NCBI GenBank assembly: GCA_000328365.1
Contig: KB295236.1
Location: 78,194-142,193, forward strand
DNA length: 64,000 bases
Source of the DNA: Capitella teleta
Lineage: Eukaryota; Annelida; Polychaeta; Capitellidae
Direction of reading: 5' to 3'
Shown: positions 29,301 through 41,978 of the stretch, one piece after another
Layout: the number at the start of each line of letters is the position of its first letter
Numbering within the stretch: position 1 is the stretch's first letter
The notes under the pieces: model-generated
Database searches by the model: none
Told to the model about the DNA's origin: nothing
Seen by the model: only the letters and a program-made list of their open reading frames with translations
Position numbers and translations under genes: made by a program

Positions 29301-31839
29301 CGTTTCCAGGAAACTTTCTTTGTTTTTCATTTAACCCCTCAACAAGCACAGGACGTGGCCGCATCCAGGTACCTCCTCCCACTTCCCACTGATCCATTCT
29401 CTTATTCCCTTTTTGTTTCAAGGGAAATGAAGAGCGGTCGGATAGAGCACTCCGTGCAAGTCCAGTTGCGCTTTTGTCTCCTGGAGACCAGCTGCGACCA
29501 GGAAGACAATTTCCCTCCCAGTATTTGCGTCAGAGTTAACGGGAAAATGGCCCCACTGCCGAATCCAATCCCCACCAATAAAGCTGGTGTAGAGCCGAAA
29601 CGACCGAGCCGACCGGTGAACATCACCTCCATCTGCCGCATCTCACCCACGCATCCAAATCAAATCAGCATTTCCTGGGCGTCGGAGCTTGGACGAGTAT
29701 GCGTTGTGCTCTGAAGTTTGTAGTTTTAATCGGTTATATGTATAATTCAGAGCTACTGCGTAGCCGTGCATCTTGTACGCAAACTGAACTCGGATATTTT
29801 GTTGTCGCGGATGAAACGAAGCGGCATCAAGCATCCTGACCACACAACCGCTCTCAGTGAGTCGTGTTTGTTTTTCTCCCCGTGATTATGTAATATTGAA
29901 TCTGCCTTTTCAGTCAAAGAGAAGCTTGCTCACGATCCAGATAATGAGATCGCCACCACTAGTCTGCGGGTATCCCTACAATGCCCTGTGAGTTGTAGGC
30001 TTTTATAAAGTTTGGTAATATTTCATATGCTTTGCGTTTTGTAGCTGGGTAAAATGCGCATGACCATTCCAAGCAGGGCGTCCACCTGTAACCACCTGCA
30101 GTGCTTTGACGCACCCATGTTCCTTCTGATGAATGAGAAGAAACCGACATGGACATGCCCAGTGTGTGACAAACCAGCACTCTTCTACAATCTCATCATT
30201 GACGGGTGAGTGGCACACGTGTCGATATTTGTAAACAGAGAATCTGGAAGAGATGAGATTATTTTGTTGACTGTCATCGGTCATGTCTGGTCACTAATGT
30301 GAAGTGAGGTGAATGATGTAATTGTATCCATGGTAACGCTGCTAATTGTGGCCCCAGTGGTGCTGCGTCATCTCCCCTTCCCCCTTGCTCATATTGGCCA
30401 ATCATCAGGTGATGTTACTCTATCCGTGTCTGCGATTTCTTCTCTAATATTCACGCACATGTTCTAGTAATGGGCGAAATCATGATTATTATATTTTTCA
30501 CTTTTGATTAATTTCATCTCGGTGGGCGATCTGAATTTTGAACATAACTGCTTCTTCTTGTTTTGTGATTGAATGGTCTCAATTTGTTTTGCAGGTTATT
30601 CACGGAAATTCTCAAAAAGACTTCTGAAATGGAAATTGAGTTTTTGGAAGACGGATCGTGGCGTCCGTTGAAACCAAAAGGCTCGGAACCTCCGTCACGA
30701 TCGCGATCGCCTGTGATGGACACCTCAATACAGACGATCGAAGGTCGGTCTCATTAAATGACCTAATCTACTCAAGTTTATTTGATTAACCAATGAGAGA
30801 GGGGATTCAGGCTTGGTGTTTTGTTTTTGTAGGAGGAACTTGGAAGGCAGAGCCTGCTGATAGGGAGGGAAGTCTCGTCATGAAAATCAATCGACTAAAT
30901 GGTGAGCAAGCCTGGGTCCTCTTTGTCGCTTTTATTTCTGCATGCCGATCTTCTCTGTTTCATGTTTATCTTTACATCTTAGAATCGCCCCTTCCCAAGA
31001 GGCCTGCGTCGGCCGCTAAAGAGGAGCTCGAGAGTTCAGGGTCGGAAATCGCGGACGATAACGTGGACACGATCGACCTAACCGAGACTGACGACGAGGC
31101 GGATGTGCAGCCGATTTCCGTGTCTCTCTCTTCGTCCTGCAGTGAAAGTGGCGGAGATGAGATGTCTAACTCTTCTGTGATCTCCATGGCTCCCCCCAGT
31201 GCAAGCGGCATGCCCAATTTGAGTCCTGTGAGCGGCACACACAGGGCCAGCCCCCCGCTCATCAGTCTGGACTCGCCGCCCTCGCTAAGCAGGCGACAGG
31301 CCAGTCCACACCCCCTGCCGTATGCTGCCAGGTACTCACCCTACCGCTCACCCATGCACCATGCTTCCCCCCGCCACTCGCCCTTATCCCAACCCCCTCC
31401 CGCCCACTCCAGGGCAACCACATCAAAGGGCCTTTCACACAACCCCACCCCCCCTCCACCAGCCCACTCCAACATGCCCGCCTTTCCTTCACTCTATCCC
31501 TACGGCCCGTCTTCCAAAGACAGTGCTACTATGGCTGATAAAGAACTAGACGAACTCATGAACTACTTCAGCAGCCCTGCCATTGCGGCTGCATCCTCTG
31601 CAGCTGCTGCGGCTGCTGTGGCGTCCCTGCCCGGGGCCATGTACCCCATGGGATCCGCTTTCCCTGCCCCTGTCCCATACGCCCTGGGCAAGGACCCTGC
31701 CTGCTGCCTCTCTAGCTCCTCCTCCTCGCCGTCCACCACCCCCCGAGCGTATGCTCCTCACGAGGCGGCCTCTCACTCCATGTCTCCCAGCAGTTCATCA
31801 TCTTCGTCATCGTCCAGTTCCGACTCGATCTGGTCATGA
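23398..31839 (+). CDS. PIAS1: PIAS-family E3 SUMO-protein ligase
   Basis: Eleven coding exons: 23398-23421, 24878-25145, 29082-29225, 29284-29368, 29423-29696, 29751-29856, 29914-29987, 30045-30205, 30595-30743, 30833-30901, 30983-31839; frame closes at 736 aa. The first exon encodes only MADYAELQ, joined to [19 protein letters not shown], the SAP domain. The PINIT domain follows (FETFFVFHL-type [38 protein letters not shown]). The SP-RING has [12 protein letters not shown] and [12 protein letters not shown], the zinc-binding Cys/His set. A SUMO-interacting motif [14 protein letters not shown] comes next, then a Ser/Pro/Ala-rich tail with Ala and Ser runs, ending SDSIWS. PIAS proteins transfer SUMO and restrain STAT and other transcription factors in the nucleus (family knowledge). 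It cannot be assigned to one vertebrate paralogue; the symbol marks the family. The 3.9-kb second intron carries a MITE and a long hairpin. Confidence 0.97.
26582..26935. mobile_element. MITE-like inverted-repeat element in PIAS intron
   Basis: The left arm 26582-26614 (AATTATTGGTACACC, then AATTAACCAGAAC) is the reverse complement of 26881-26914 (GTTCTGGTTAATTC, then CCCAATAATT) with a few mismatches. The right end carries a 19-bp tandem copy of AAGGTGCTCCCAATAATTA. The 270-bp interior has no frame. Confidence 0.75.
28883..28941. repeat. Long near-perfect palindrome in PIAS intron
   Basis: Arms 28883-28905 and 28919-28941 are perfectly complementary over 23 bp (GTTATTATTCTGTTGTACAA is the start of the left arm), and the 13-nt spacer is itself almost self-complementary (TGTTTAAAACA). 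The core GTTGTACAAC is palindromic as well. Confidence 0.9.
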
Positions 31840-32113
31840 CAGTTGTGGCCCCAAACCCCTAGGAGTAGTAGCTTCATCACAGCACCAGGTGCTGTGCGAG
31901 TCAAGCAAGAGAAATGGTGGTTCTGATAACACATATCACGACAAACGCAATGAATGAGGCAGGGTGTAGCTGTCAGGGTAGTAGAGGTTTTTTTAAAGCT
32001 GCATTTTCTGAGCAAATGATATTTCTCTCTGGGTTACCCTCATGAACATCTAGTAGACGAGGGCAAACGAGACGATTGAATGACAACTAGGGGTTTGGAT
32101 ATTTTTCAATTTA

Positions 32114-32144
<31 letters not shown>

Positions 32145-33960
32145 GGTGTTTGTATTTATCTCCCGCCCTTCCCCCTTCCCGGTCCCTTCTGTACCACACC
32201 TCCCCACCCCCCTTCTCCCTACTCACGACATAGACACATCTGAATATTTGTTCTGTGGTGTATAGCAATACCCTCTTTCCCTTACTTATTCTCATTAATT
32301 TGTCTTGTTTTTTCAAGTCAAACTGTTTTTATGGCTAACACATTGGCTGTTTCGTTTTTTTTGTGTGCACTTTTTTTTTGTGGAGCTAATTGAATTGAGC
32401 TTTTTCTCAGTCTGGTTCATTCATCTGAAAGATTCTCCCCACTCTTCTCCTCCCTTCCTTCCCTGTCTTTGTCTCTCGTTCAAGCGTGCCTTCCCTATCG
32501 AGTATCTACACCCTTGTACCCCTAAATATCCCTACCAAAGACAAAAAATGTGTTTTTTCTTTTTCAAAACAACGATTTTTTTTATTTTTTTTTCTCTGGT
32601 TTTCTGTTCTTGTAATTGTCATTTTATTGCGGGTAAAACAGGAATTGCTGTAAATGTATTTAATTTACTCGGAATGGAGTGTGTGTGTTTCAAAGAGGAC
32701 TGTTATGGATGGCTGAAAAAAGTATTTATTGTTTTTATTTCTCAACAATCGTAGCAACTCTCCTTTTGAATATAACGATAATTATTATTTGTTGCACAGT
32801 ATGTGTTCTTATTCTATTCCTGAATATCTTAAATATGTGAATTTTGATAAACTTCTGGACATTATTATTAGCTTGTTACTCTTTTTCTCTTTATGTTTAT
32901 ATTCTCTACAATTCTTCTCTTCTTTTTTTTTCCCCCTTATTTATTTTTTTGTCACTGAAGAAGTTGTATGGATTTTCAAATACCATCTCAATGTGTTGTT
33001 GTCACGTAGCCATACATTATCGAGTTATATATATATGTATATTTTTTTTTTACAAGAAAAAAATTACATGGAAAGGAACACTTATTATGAAACAGGAACC
33101 TTTTTTTTGGGTTTTTTTTTTTTTTTCCCCCCCTTTTTTTCCTTTTCTTTTTCCCTTCTCGAATAGAACCGAAATTGAAAATTCACAAAATAAAAAATGT
33201 TCATCTAATATATACATTTTTTTCTTTTGCACCATAATTACTAACATCTGCTAATCCAAGAAATGAGTAGTTAAGTATTGTCAACAAGGCGGTTACTTTG
33301 CTCCTATGTTGAAGGTGTTAACAGGAACATCGTAATTCCATCTTCTATTGGTAGTGAAAATGACATGAATTTGACCTGCCATAGAGTTTTGTGAAATATA
33401 CCTGTTTGTTGGTCGTCCAACCTATGCCGCATGCACGTTACATGCATGCCACAATAATTAGTGAAGGTATTACAAGTATATGATATCCACAATCGTTGAG
33501 GTATTATTTGTATGAGATCCCATATATATTGGAGCTCAGATTATTTGCCTGACCTGATTTCATGTATGAAATATCCGTCTTTATCTTCGTTGAATGCGTA
33601 ATACGTATTGCATACCAATAAGCAAATCCTCCACTAAATTTAAGGCCTTGAATCATAACGTATGTGCACTGGTGTAATCATAACGCACTTTTAATTATCA
33701 TAACGCATTTGAAATAATCATAACGTTCGAAATAACCCACACAAATTCGTTATCTCACCCCATTTATTACTTCATCTCTGCATCGAGGACAATCCCGTTA
33801 ATTTTCAAGAGTCCTGATACAAAAGTGCTTAAATCATTTGTCCTGACCTGACAGATATAAAATGTTCCAACTCTTGGGCCTTTAGATATAGTTATGTAAA
33901 CTTGCTATGAGGCTAATTCTTAATTGAGGCGCATGAACACTCAATGAGATCTCACCTCGT
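31840..33960 (+). other. PIAS 3' UTR and flank, pyrimidine-rich
   Basis: Long poly(T) and C/T-rich runs (for example 32109-32141 and 33103-33150) after the PIAS stop. 33651-33730 contains four ATCATAACG words within 80 bp. No protein gene is recognised. Confidence 0.5.
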
Positions 33961-33965
33961 TTCAG

Positions 33966-34072
33966 ATCGCGATCCTGTGACGAGGAAATGTCGGACGCCC
34001 TTATGGAGATGAGCGTCAGTCTATCTGAGGACTCTGGCTGTGGAGTGGATTATTTTGGAATATTGCATTAAG
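33966..34072 (+). CDS. Possible orphan terminal exon
   Basis: After a good acceptor (CTCGTTTCAG) one frame reads SRSCDEEMSDALMEMSVSLS and then EDSGCGVDYFGILH before a TAA, followed by AATAAA at 34129-34134. It looks like a short last exon on the plus strand, for example an alternative 3' end of PIAS. No other exon could be tied to it and I do not recognise the peptide, so it may be chance. Confidence 0.28.
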
Positions 34073-34128
34073 CTTTGTGTTCATAATTATATTATTTTGT
34101 TTAGATTATTTTCCATATCATTTTGTGC

Positions 34129-34195
34129 AATAAAACATGCCTCGGAAAAAAGAAGAATTGATCACAAATTTTTGGTAACAAAATTTATATTTATT
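34129..34195. terminator. Poly(A) signals, both strands
   Basis: AATAAA at 34129-34134 (+), and TTTATT at 34190-34195, which is AATAAA for minus-strand MTX1 about 115 bp past its stop. Confidence 0.5.
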
Positions 34196-34310
34196 GCATG
34201 GTTCGGTTTCAATTCATCTCAAGATACCAAGATAGTGGTCTGCTGCTAGGAATATCATGTAAAAACCTAAAACAGAAAGCTGATATAATTTTTTTTTTTA
34301 AATAAGCTGG

Positions 34311-35997
34311 CTATTTTTTTTCCTCATATTCTTCACTCTCGGGCTGACTCAATATTTCCTCGAATTGAGTCAGATTTGGGGCTGTGGTTGTGATTGGGAT
34401 ATGCGAGAGATCATTAACAACCTCAAATTTAATAATTCCCGCAATGAATGCATACGAAACCATAGCAGAGATCGCAACTACCGCACCAAGCAAAATATTG
34501 CGCTTCTTGTGAGGGAAATCTGGATCTGCCGGTCGCTTCAACTCCTCCTCTTTCTCCATTTCTTGCAATTCTAAACATAAAATAAATTCTTAAAATAATC
34601 TTTTAAGGTACATTTTTATCAAAATCACCTTCGGGAGATAGTGGAAAGTAATAGTCGAGGATTCTCTTTGTGAATGAACATAGATTGAAGCATCCATTCA
34701 GGTGTGTCTGGAGTACTGTGTTAGGGTAAGGGGCCTTCAGAAGTGGCGCAAGTATTCCAAACACGATGGCGTCAAACGAGGTGGGCCTTTGTAATCATCA
34801 GAATTTAATCATTACAACAGATGTAAATAATAATTTACCTTGTACCGAAGAAAAATTCATTATCACCGAGTTTTGTAGATAAAACATTGAGACATTCTTT
34901 CGCATCTTTGAAGATCTGTAGAATCACAGAAGGTAATGAATTAATATTATTTCTATGCGCAATCTCACTAAATTTTCACGCATGGCATCCGAGAGTGACT
35001 CCCCACACTGGTGTTTCAGTCGATTGATGCAATCTCGGTTAGTTCGGCGAGGAAGATATGTCCCCAGAGGGAATGGAAGAGCTTTCCCATACCATGGAAG
35101 TGTTACGTTCATGAAGGTCTGTTGCTCTACCCACCACAGATGTAGCTGAAAACCGTTATAAAAGATAATAAGTAACAACATGCATACTCACAGCTGCAGG
35201 TAGCAATTTCTCTTCAACAAGTGAAGTGAAAGCAAGTACATCTGCACTTTCTTTCGCTTTCAACCAGTGATCAGCTCCCCAACCCTGACAACATCACTCG
35301 ATAAAACAAGACTAACGTTCATCTTTTGTTTGTACCTTTCGCCGAAGCATGTCAAAAATGTCGGATGCACTGTTTGCGGTGTCTCCATTGTGGCTGAGAA
35401 CAGGTAGATACCCTAAGGGAAGAAATATGGATTCTGTACAACAATCAAAGTGTACTGCTACCTGAAGTGAGGTTTCCACGGAAGAAGGTCTCTTTCGATC
35501 CTCGAATGCGGGAATTCCACGGATTGTTGGTTTTGATGACATCAACAGGAGCGCTAGAGAACTTACAGTAAGCCTGAAATTAAAATTAATAAGTAAATTA
35601 TTCGAGTAATCAGGAGCTATTCACGGATGGTAATTAGCACTCAACCGGGTGAACAGACATAATTATGATTATGATACCACATTACCAGTCGTATACGTGT
35701 AAGGGATCATGATAATATCCGTTTATCGAGTGAATAATTAATAACCTTTTATATAACCTTTCACTATACCCATCCTCAAAGTAAATGGTAATCAGAATGC
35801 TTTGTTATGGTTCCAAAATTAACGCAAACTCATTTAATAATATTAATTATACTTAATACTTATAGGTATTAGGTTGAAGTTGAGTTGACGAGTGTCGTGA
35901 ATCTCACCAGAGCTGTGAGGCTTTGATACTCGACGGAGGGCAGTCCCCAATCCCCCTTCCAAATCTTCAACTCAAACTCTTCATTTTCGCTATCCAT
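34311..35997 (-). CDS. MTX1: Metaxin-1
   Basis: Eight exons: 35908-35997, 35462-35573, 35336-35412, 35192-35284, 34969-35145, 34839-34915, 34629-34786, 34311-34570; frame closes at 347 aa. The start MDSENEEFELKIWKGDWG and following GLPSVEYQSL match the thioredoxin-like N-terminus of metaxins. Further matches are NNPWNSRIRGS, FTSLVEEKLLPAALHLWWVE, LPWYGKALPFPLGTYLPRR and the GST-C-like GDNEFFFGTR...PTSFDAIVFG. Near the C-terminus NILLGAVVAISAMVSYAFIA is a single membrane anchor, followed by an acidic tail ending EEYEEKK. Metaxin-1 sits on the outer mitochondrial membrane and takes part in beta-barrel protein import and assembly with the SAM complex (family knowledge). It is transcribed divergently from ADPGK, 353 bp apart. 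Confidence 0.94.
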
Positions 35998-36350
35998 GTT
36001 TGACATGCAATTGATTACTTGTCAAGAAAATCGAATATTTCAAGCCCCTGGGATCAAAATCATGAAGGGCAGAAAAACACCGATTTCACGTGCACAGAAA
36101 TAGGTCAGTATCAATGCGCCTATATGTGTCAAACATGAAATATACGTCAATTATAACATAAAACTGGTATAATTTTTCTTTAATAACATAGAAACAAATA
36201 TTAAATACTAGTTATGATGATTCATTACGCTGGAATTATACACATATTTGGATTTTTCAACATAATTTTTGTACATTTTTCTTTAGATCTACTTTCTGCA
36301 GACGACAGCGCAGGATCTTTAATCTTTCGGGGTTGTCAGTCGCTGCCAAA
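35998..36350. promoter_or_regulatory. Shared divergent promoter region MTX1 / ADPGK
   Basis: 353 bp separate the two start codons, so both 5' UTRs and promoters must fit here. The sequence is AT-rich and no TATA box or named site is convincing. Confidence 0.6.
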
Positions 36351-38185
36351 ATGTTGCCGTACAAGCTAACTTTTGCGATTCTAGCAATATTGCTTGCTTA
36401 CTTGTATTCAAAATACAAGAATCTAGACGAGGGATTGTCACAGGAACGCCAAGCGCTTATTTTAAAAGCATGGCAAGCGAATATCAAGACGCCGCCTCGA
36501 CGGTTCAATCGAGTAACAGTTGGGTAAGTAAGCTTATGAGCGATAATACGAGACCTTATCCATGCTAATGTACATTTGTCTACTCGTATGCAATTCAGAC
36601 CTGGCCACGTAATATGTTATGATGCTTTTCAAACAATTGTGACGCTCGCAACTAGAGTGAAATCCGTTTATTCGTTACTTTTAATAAATGAATATAATAA
36701 AAAATTTAAAAATGGTGTAATTAATTTCTATGTTACCCTTCCAGAACGAATGCCTGCGTAGATCTGATAGTGTCAGGGGTCGATCTCTTAAATGCTCTGC
36801 GGCAGGAGCCTTCCCAGGGCTCTGACCTAGCGTCGCTTAATTCATTAGAAGACCTGCAACAAGTCTTCTCTCATTTCTTCGCCAAGGGGGCTGCTGCGGA
36901 ACGATACTTTGCAAATGGCGAAGTGTTTGAACGTGTTGTAGAAATTGCAGCTAACCTGAGCCATACGGAGGTATGTCTATTCTCTGCTATTAAATTTTAC
37001 TTGTGCCATTACACTATTCTTTCACTCAACAGTGGCATGTTGGAGGAAATGCAGCCTTGATGGCCCAGAACATGGCCGAAGCTTTTCCTGATCTCAAAGT
37101 CAATTTTAATTCTGATTCCGTTTTGTAATTCATGCAATCCTATCGATCTCTTAGGTACAGCTAGTTGGTCCAGTGGGGCCTCGTACTCAAGAACTGCTCC
37201 ATGAAAACATCCGAATTCCTGAGAGCAGTCTGCAGGATTCGGATGCGGTTCACTTGATCCTGGAGTACAGCGTTGGTCAAACATGGGGAGCGTCTACTTG
37301 TCCAGTGGCAACACGCTTCATAACGTCACATGATCAAGCCAACAGCATTGTTGAACCGCTTGAGGAATTCTTCAGCGTCCTTGAGCTAGAGACGCCAGAA
37401 TTAATCGTGTTATCTGGACTTCACATGATGGACGGCCAGGACGGCAATCTGATCCATCAACGAATGCAGATTTTCCTCGACGAGCTCGAAGGTGTACCTC
37501 CACACATCCCGGTTCACTTGGAACTTGCCAGCATGACCAATGAATATCTAGTCAAGAGCATCGTTGAGCAGGTTTGAATTATCTTTCTTTCCTCTCATGC
37601 CTTACCAGTATACTCATTCTATTTTTTCGATAGGTTTTCAGCAAAGTTGCATCAATTGGGTTAAACGAGCAAGAATTAGCGTTTGTCTCGAACGTCGTCA
37701 GTGGGCCGCACTCTGACCTTTATACAAGCACAGGTCCTCCTCCTGTGCATCAAGTCGTTGATATCATGGCGTGGCTTCTTGAGAATTTCGCGTACTCAGC
37801 GGAGACTCGTCCCCACACGCGGTTAACACGACTGCACTTCCACACCTTGTCTTATCACATCGTGGGTGTCGTTCCATCCACCTGGCTCAACCTGCAGTCC
37901 GCCGTGGCCGCTGGAACTCGTCACGCCGGGAAGCTCGCTTGCAGTTCTGCCGAGTTGGACCCGAGTAAAATGGTGCTGAAAATGCCTCTGAGCTTCAAGC
38001 TGTACTCGGGTGACGTTGAGCATTCGTTTGACGCTGCAAACCCGGTTACTTCTTTCTCTCATAAGGGATTTGAATTTGCCATCAGTCCAGTGCTGGTTTG
38101 CAGGGAGCCAATTAAAACCGTGGGTCTCGGTGATTCAATTTCCGCCACTGGTCTTATGTATTCTTCATTCATTATCAAGATCTGA
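36351..38185 (+). CDS. ADPGK: ADP-dependent glucokinase
   Basis: Five exons: 36351-36523, 36745-36970, 37033-37098, 37155-37571, 37634-38185; frame closes at 477 aa, close to human ADPGK. The N-terminus MLPYKLTFAILAILLAYLYS is a hydrophobic signal-anchor, fitting the known ER location. Family blocks follow: VGTNACVDLIVSGVDLL, FAKGAAAERYFANGEVF, HVGGNAALMAQ, VGPVGPRTQELL, LILEYSVGQTWG, VLSGLHMMDGQ, HLELASMTNEYL, SIGLNEQELAFVSN, RLHFHTLSYHIVG. The catalytic motif GLGDSISATG near the C-terminus carries the general-base Asp. The enzyme phosphorylates glucose using ADP rather than ATP (family knowledge). Everything needed appears present. The ATG lies in a GCCAAAATG context; upstream in-frame sequence has no better start. 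Confidence 0.97.
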
Positions 38186-39699
38186 TTTTTTCAAATATTT
38201 ATTTCTCTTTAAATTTTTTTTTTTTTTTTTCAAATATTAATTATTATTTTGTTGCTGTACTCTTCAATGAATATGCCTTTAATCTCAAATATCATTAATT
38301 GAGTTTTTATCTTTTATTTTTTTCAAGTCTTAAGACCTTTGCCTGATCATCTTATATCTGTGATATATCTTCTTTTTTGCTGCTATTCTTTTACGCACAA
38401 CATTATTCTGTCAATGATGTGATCCGACCGAGAATATCAAATTGACGATGAATCTAATAATTGCTAATGGATAGCATTAATTGGCAGAGAAATAATCATA
38501 AATTTTTAAGGTTTATTTTTCCTAGTCTTTTGTTTGTTAGTTTTTTCTTCAAATATCTTTTTATCTTGAAAATGGAGTCACTTCAATTCGTGTATTAGTA
38601 ACTAATACTTGAGAACATCTAGAAGATGAAGACCTGACTTGCAGATATATTCTATGCATTAGATAATTTAGATTTGAAGACATTCCATTTGGTGAAATAC
38701 ATATCACTCTTGTATGTAATAGTTTCTCTTATTTGTTATGATATAGAATACTTAGTTTTCCATCCGTGTACCTGTATCACAAGTCATTGCACATATAGAT
38801 TACAGTTTGTTAAAATATATGTGATGTAAGGATTGCATGTGCAAGAAATAATAACATTTCTTTTCATCTTTTTTTGGTGCAAACATATAAATTTATCGTC
38901 ACACAGATTTTCTTCTTCCTTCTGTTTTGACTTGCATTTGATTTTTTTTTTTTTTGCGAATAACATTTCAATTTCTTCAGACCATTTCTGATACTACAGT
39001 GTTATTGTATTTACTCAAGACAGTAAGTGCTTGCTTCAAATTTAATTTGAGTACTTCAAAATGCCAATCATTATTTTTTCCTTGTTCTCGAAATCTCTTT
39101 GTTTTAGCATAATAATCAAATTTATTCTGATGTTCACTTTCATAAAATTTACCTCATTGGAATAAAAAAAAAAACCTTCTTGATCATTTACGAACTTGTG
39201 TTCTTATGCTTCTAATAAGTTGATGCGTGTTAAGTACATCTGTATGTGTGACACTCAACCATTATTATACTGTTAACACCATCAGGACGATAATTTGTTT
39301 GCGTTTTTATCATTTATATATCAAACTCTTTGCATACATAATTATAATTATATACATGTAAATACGTTTTTTTAAATAGCAACAGTTTGAGCATGCAAAA
39401 TGTGAAACAAAAATTCTGCAAAAGCATGAGAGAAGAGGTGTGGGCAACACTGTGACAAAATCCTCTGCAACGAAAGATAGTGATCAGTGAACAAGTATGA
39501 CAAGTAAATACAGAGAAATGATTTGAGTACATGCATACGAGAACAAGTTTTTGTTGACTATGGTTGTCTATATGAGCGGATATGGTGTAATTTACATGTA
39601 TTCTAAAGGCGGCACACTGATGAAGAAAGAGGATATAAATGTCTCTACGTATGCACTTGCCTTTATTCAAGGTTAAGTGGCGTTAGAGAACAGAAAGTA
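38186..39699. other. ADPGK 3' UTR and AT-rich intergenic DNA
   Basis: T-rich 3' UTR-like sequence directly after the stop, then AT-rich DNA with no recognised gene or repeat. Confidence 0.5.
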
Positions 39700-41430
39700 T
39701 GTTCAATGTTTAAAGGCGGCGATCCCACTTCTTTGGGAAACTACCGACCAATTTCTGTACTCCCAGTATTCGCAAAAATCCTTGAGAAATTAATGCATAA
39801 TAGAGTCTACAACTACCTAACCGAAAACAGGATACTGTTTAACAAGCAATTTGGCTTCCGTAGAGGTTATTCCACTGAAATGGCATTATTAACTGCTCTC
39901 GATGAGCTATCGACAGCGTTGGACATGAAACGCAATGTGATCGGTGTATATTTAGATCTTAGAAAAGCTTTTGATACCGTAAATATCGATATTCTCTTGG
40001 CCAAATTATTCAAGTATGGGATTAGAGGAATAGCGCATCAATGGTTTACTAGTTACCTCAATGACCGAAGCCAACGTGTTAAAATAGGCTGTAGTTTCTC
40101 AGAAATGAAATCAATATCCTGCGGTGTGCCACAGGGCTCCACGCTTGGTCCTTTACTTTTCTTATTATATATTAATGATCTCCCAAACGTTCTCACAAAT
40201 ATTTTCCCCATCTTATTTGCCGATGACACTAGTCTTCTCATGACCAGAATTGATATATATGATATGACTGAGGCATTTAACCACCAGTTATCCAAAATTA
40301 ATGAATGGCTCATTGCCAAGAAATTAATTTTAAATATCCAAAAAACATACAGTATGCTGTTTACTCTCAGTCCACACCTCTACTCATCCCCAATTCCCAT
40401 TACCATTAATAACACTGAGATTCAACGAGTACATTCAACACGATTTTTGGGGGTCATCACTGATGATAGGCTGACATGGACAAATCACATAACACACGTT
40501 TCGAACAAAATTGCAAAAAAATATTGAAATAATTAACAAAGTAAAGCACTCGCTCAAACAAGACACCCTCATGATACTCTATTATTCATTGATATATCCC
40601 TACTTGGCCTACTGCTTCCTCTTATGGGGTAAGGCCTCACATAGCCATATTAATAAATTAACCATATTACAGAAAAGCGTAATCCGAATTATCACCAATT
40701 CAGGATTCAGAGATCACACTGGCCCCCTTTTCAACACTCTGAGAATCATCCACATGGACGATTTGTTCACTTACCTATGTTCAGTATATATCTTTAAATG
40801 CATAAAAATTATTTTCCCTCGCTCATTCCTTGACATTTTGAATTATTTCACAGATTACAATTCCAACGCTCCTCGGTCTTCCACCCGAGCATCATTAACT
40901 CGTTCAATCAATGTCCCACTTTGTAGAACCACACTCCGCCAAAAACAATTAAGATTTCAATCGATAAAATTGTACAATAATTTCCTTATGCCACTTGAAA
41001 TACTAGATAACTCCAACTCTATCAGTCATTTCAGACGTTTTCTTAAAAATGTTCTGTCATAGTATCATCCTCGATCTACAATTAACATATGAAACGAACT
41101 ATTTCACTCTGAATATGCGCTGCACCACCCACTATTTTTTTTTTTTTTTTTTTTTTTTTTTTCTCTCCGCACCAAAGCTGAATAAAATTTTAAATTGCAC
41201 AATTTGAACAGGCGACTCACAAGTAGCCATACTTAGTCGCCTATTGACATGACCCTATTCTTTTTCGCTTCTGTATTTCCATTTCTCTAGTATGTATTTC
41301 CATATTTCATTGTCGCTTCCTGCTTTCTTTACCAACCTCCCTTTTTCTATTTTGGCATATTATATTTGCTAATATTTCATTCTTTCTGTCGTGTCAATAA
41401 ATTCAATTCAATTCAAATCTTCCAAGCCAA
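39700..41430 (+). mobile_element. 5'-truncated LINE (CR1/L2-like), reverse transcriptase and 3' end
   Basis: The frame 39706-40527 starts inside the reverse transcriptase: FKGGDPTSLGNYRPISVLPV, FGFRRGYSTEMAL, YLDLRKAFDTVN, CGVPQGSTLGPLLFLLYIND and the catalytic FADDTSLL. The frame 40511-41062 continues with the thumb and C-terminus (NKVKHSLKQDTLMILYYSLI, PYLAYCFLLWG). The two are separated by one extra A in an A7 run near 40510-40517. After the stop comes a 370-bp 3' UTR with a long poly(T) tract at about 41134-41162, and the element ends in AATTCAATTCAATTC-type repeats near 41425. The endonuclease and 5' end are missing, so it is a dead insertion but fairly young: only one frame break over about 450 codons. 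Confidence 0.9.
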
Positions 41431-41575
41431 CATGCACAAAGACTTGATATATCGCTCAGTTTAATTACTTTGAAATGCACAGTAAATTTGAAATCAAGTT
41501 TTAATGCAATTCCAATCTTGCAACGTATAGAGAAGATTAAGATACGTGTACACTGCCTTGCAAACATAGATTAAC

Positions 41576-41665
41576 TGAAACCCGTACTAAGTCGCATTGT
41601 CACATTTTTACTTTTTAATGCCTCCTAAGAGCTGATACAAATCCATTCAGTTTGATCAAAAATAC
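41576..41665 (+). repeat. Dispersed repeat (copy 2)
   Basis: Second copy of the repeat at 22449-22530 (shared TTTTTAATGCCTCCTAA, GAGCTGATACAAATCC and GTCACA blocks). Confidence 0.75.
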
Positions 41666-41978
41666 AACATTTAGGTGTATACGCGTCTTTCATTGGCCCC
41701 ATTGTAAACAACTTCGATTTTGGTCACGTGACTTCAAAATTGGGAACTCCGCTCTCGGAAAACGAAATTCTCATGATAACTCCGAAGCGTGCGAACTGCG
41801 AAGCACGTAACTTTGATAATACGAATGGGAAAGATTCCGACAATTATCGACGCCAAACAAATTGTTTACATCGGAATACGAGGATATTATAATTGTTAAT
41901 TTTTTTCGTCTCCCTTGCCGATAACGACGAGCCAGTGGTTTCGAGTGAAGTTGGCGAAAGAGCAGATGAATTTGACTC

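Noticed and set aside
31262-31776. Minus-strand and alternate-frame ORFs over the PIAS tail
   Set aside because: Shadows of the biased Ser/Pro/Ala-rich last PIAS exon.
32305-33254. Three plus-strand frames of 136-149 codons rich in Phe, Ser and Leu
   Set aside because: Produced by T-rich 3' UTR sequence; no domain and no splice logic.
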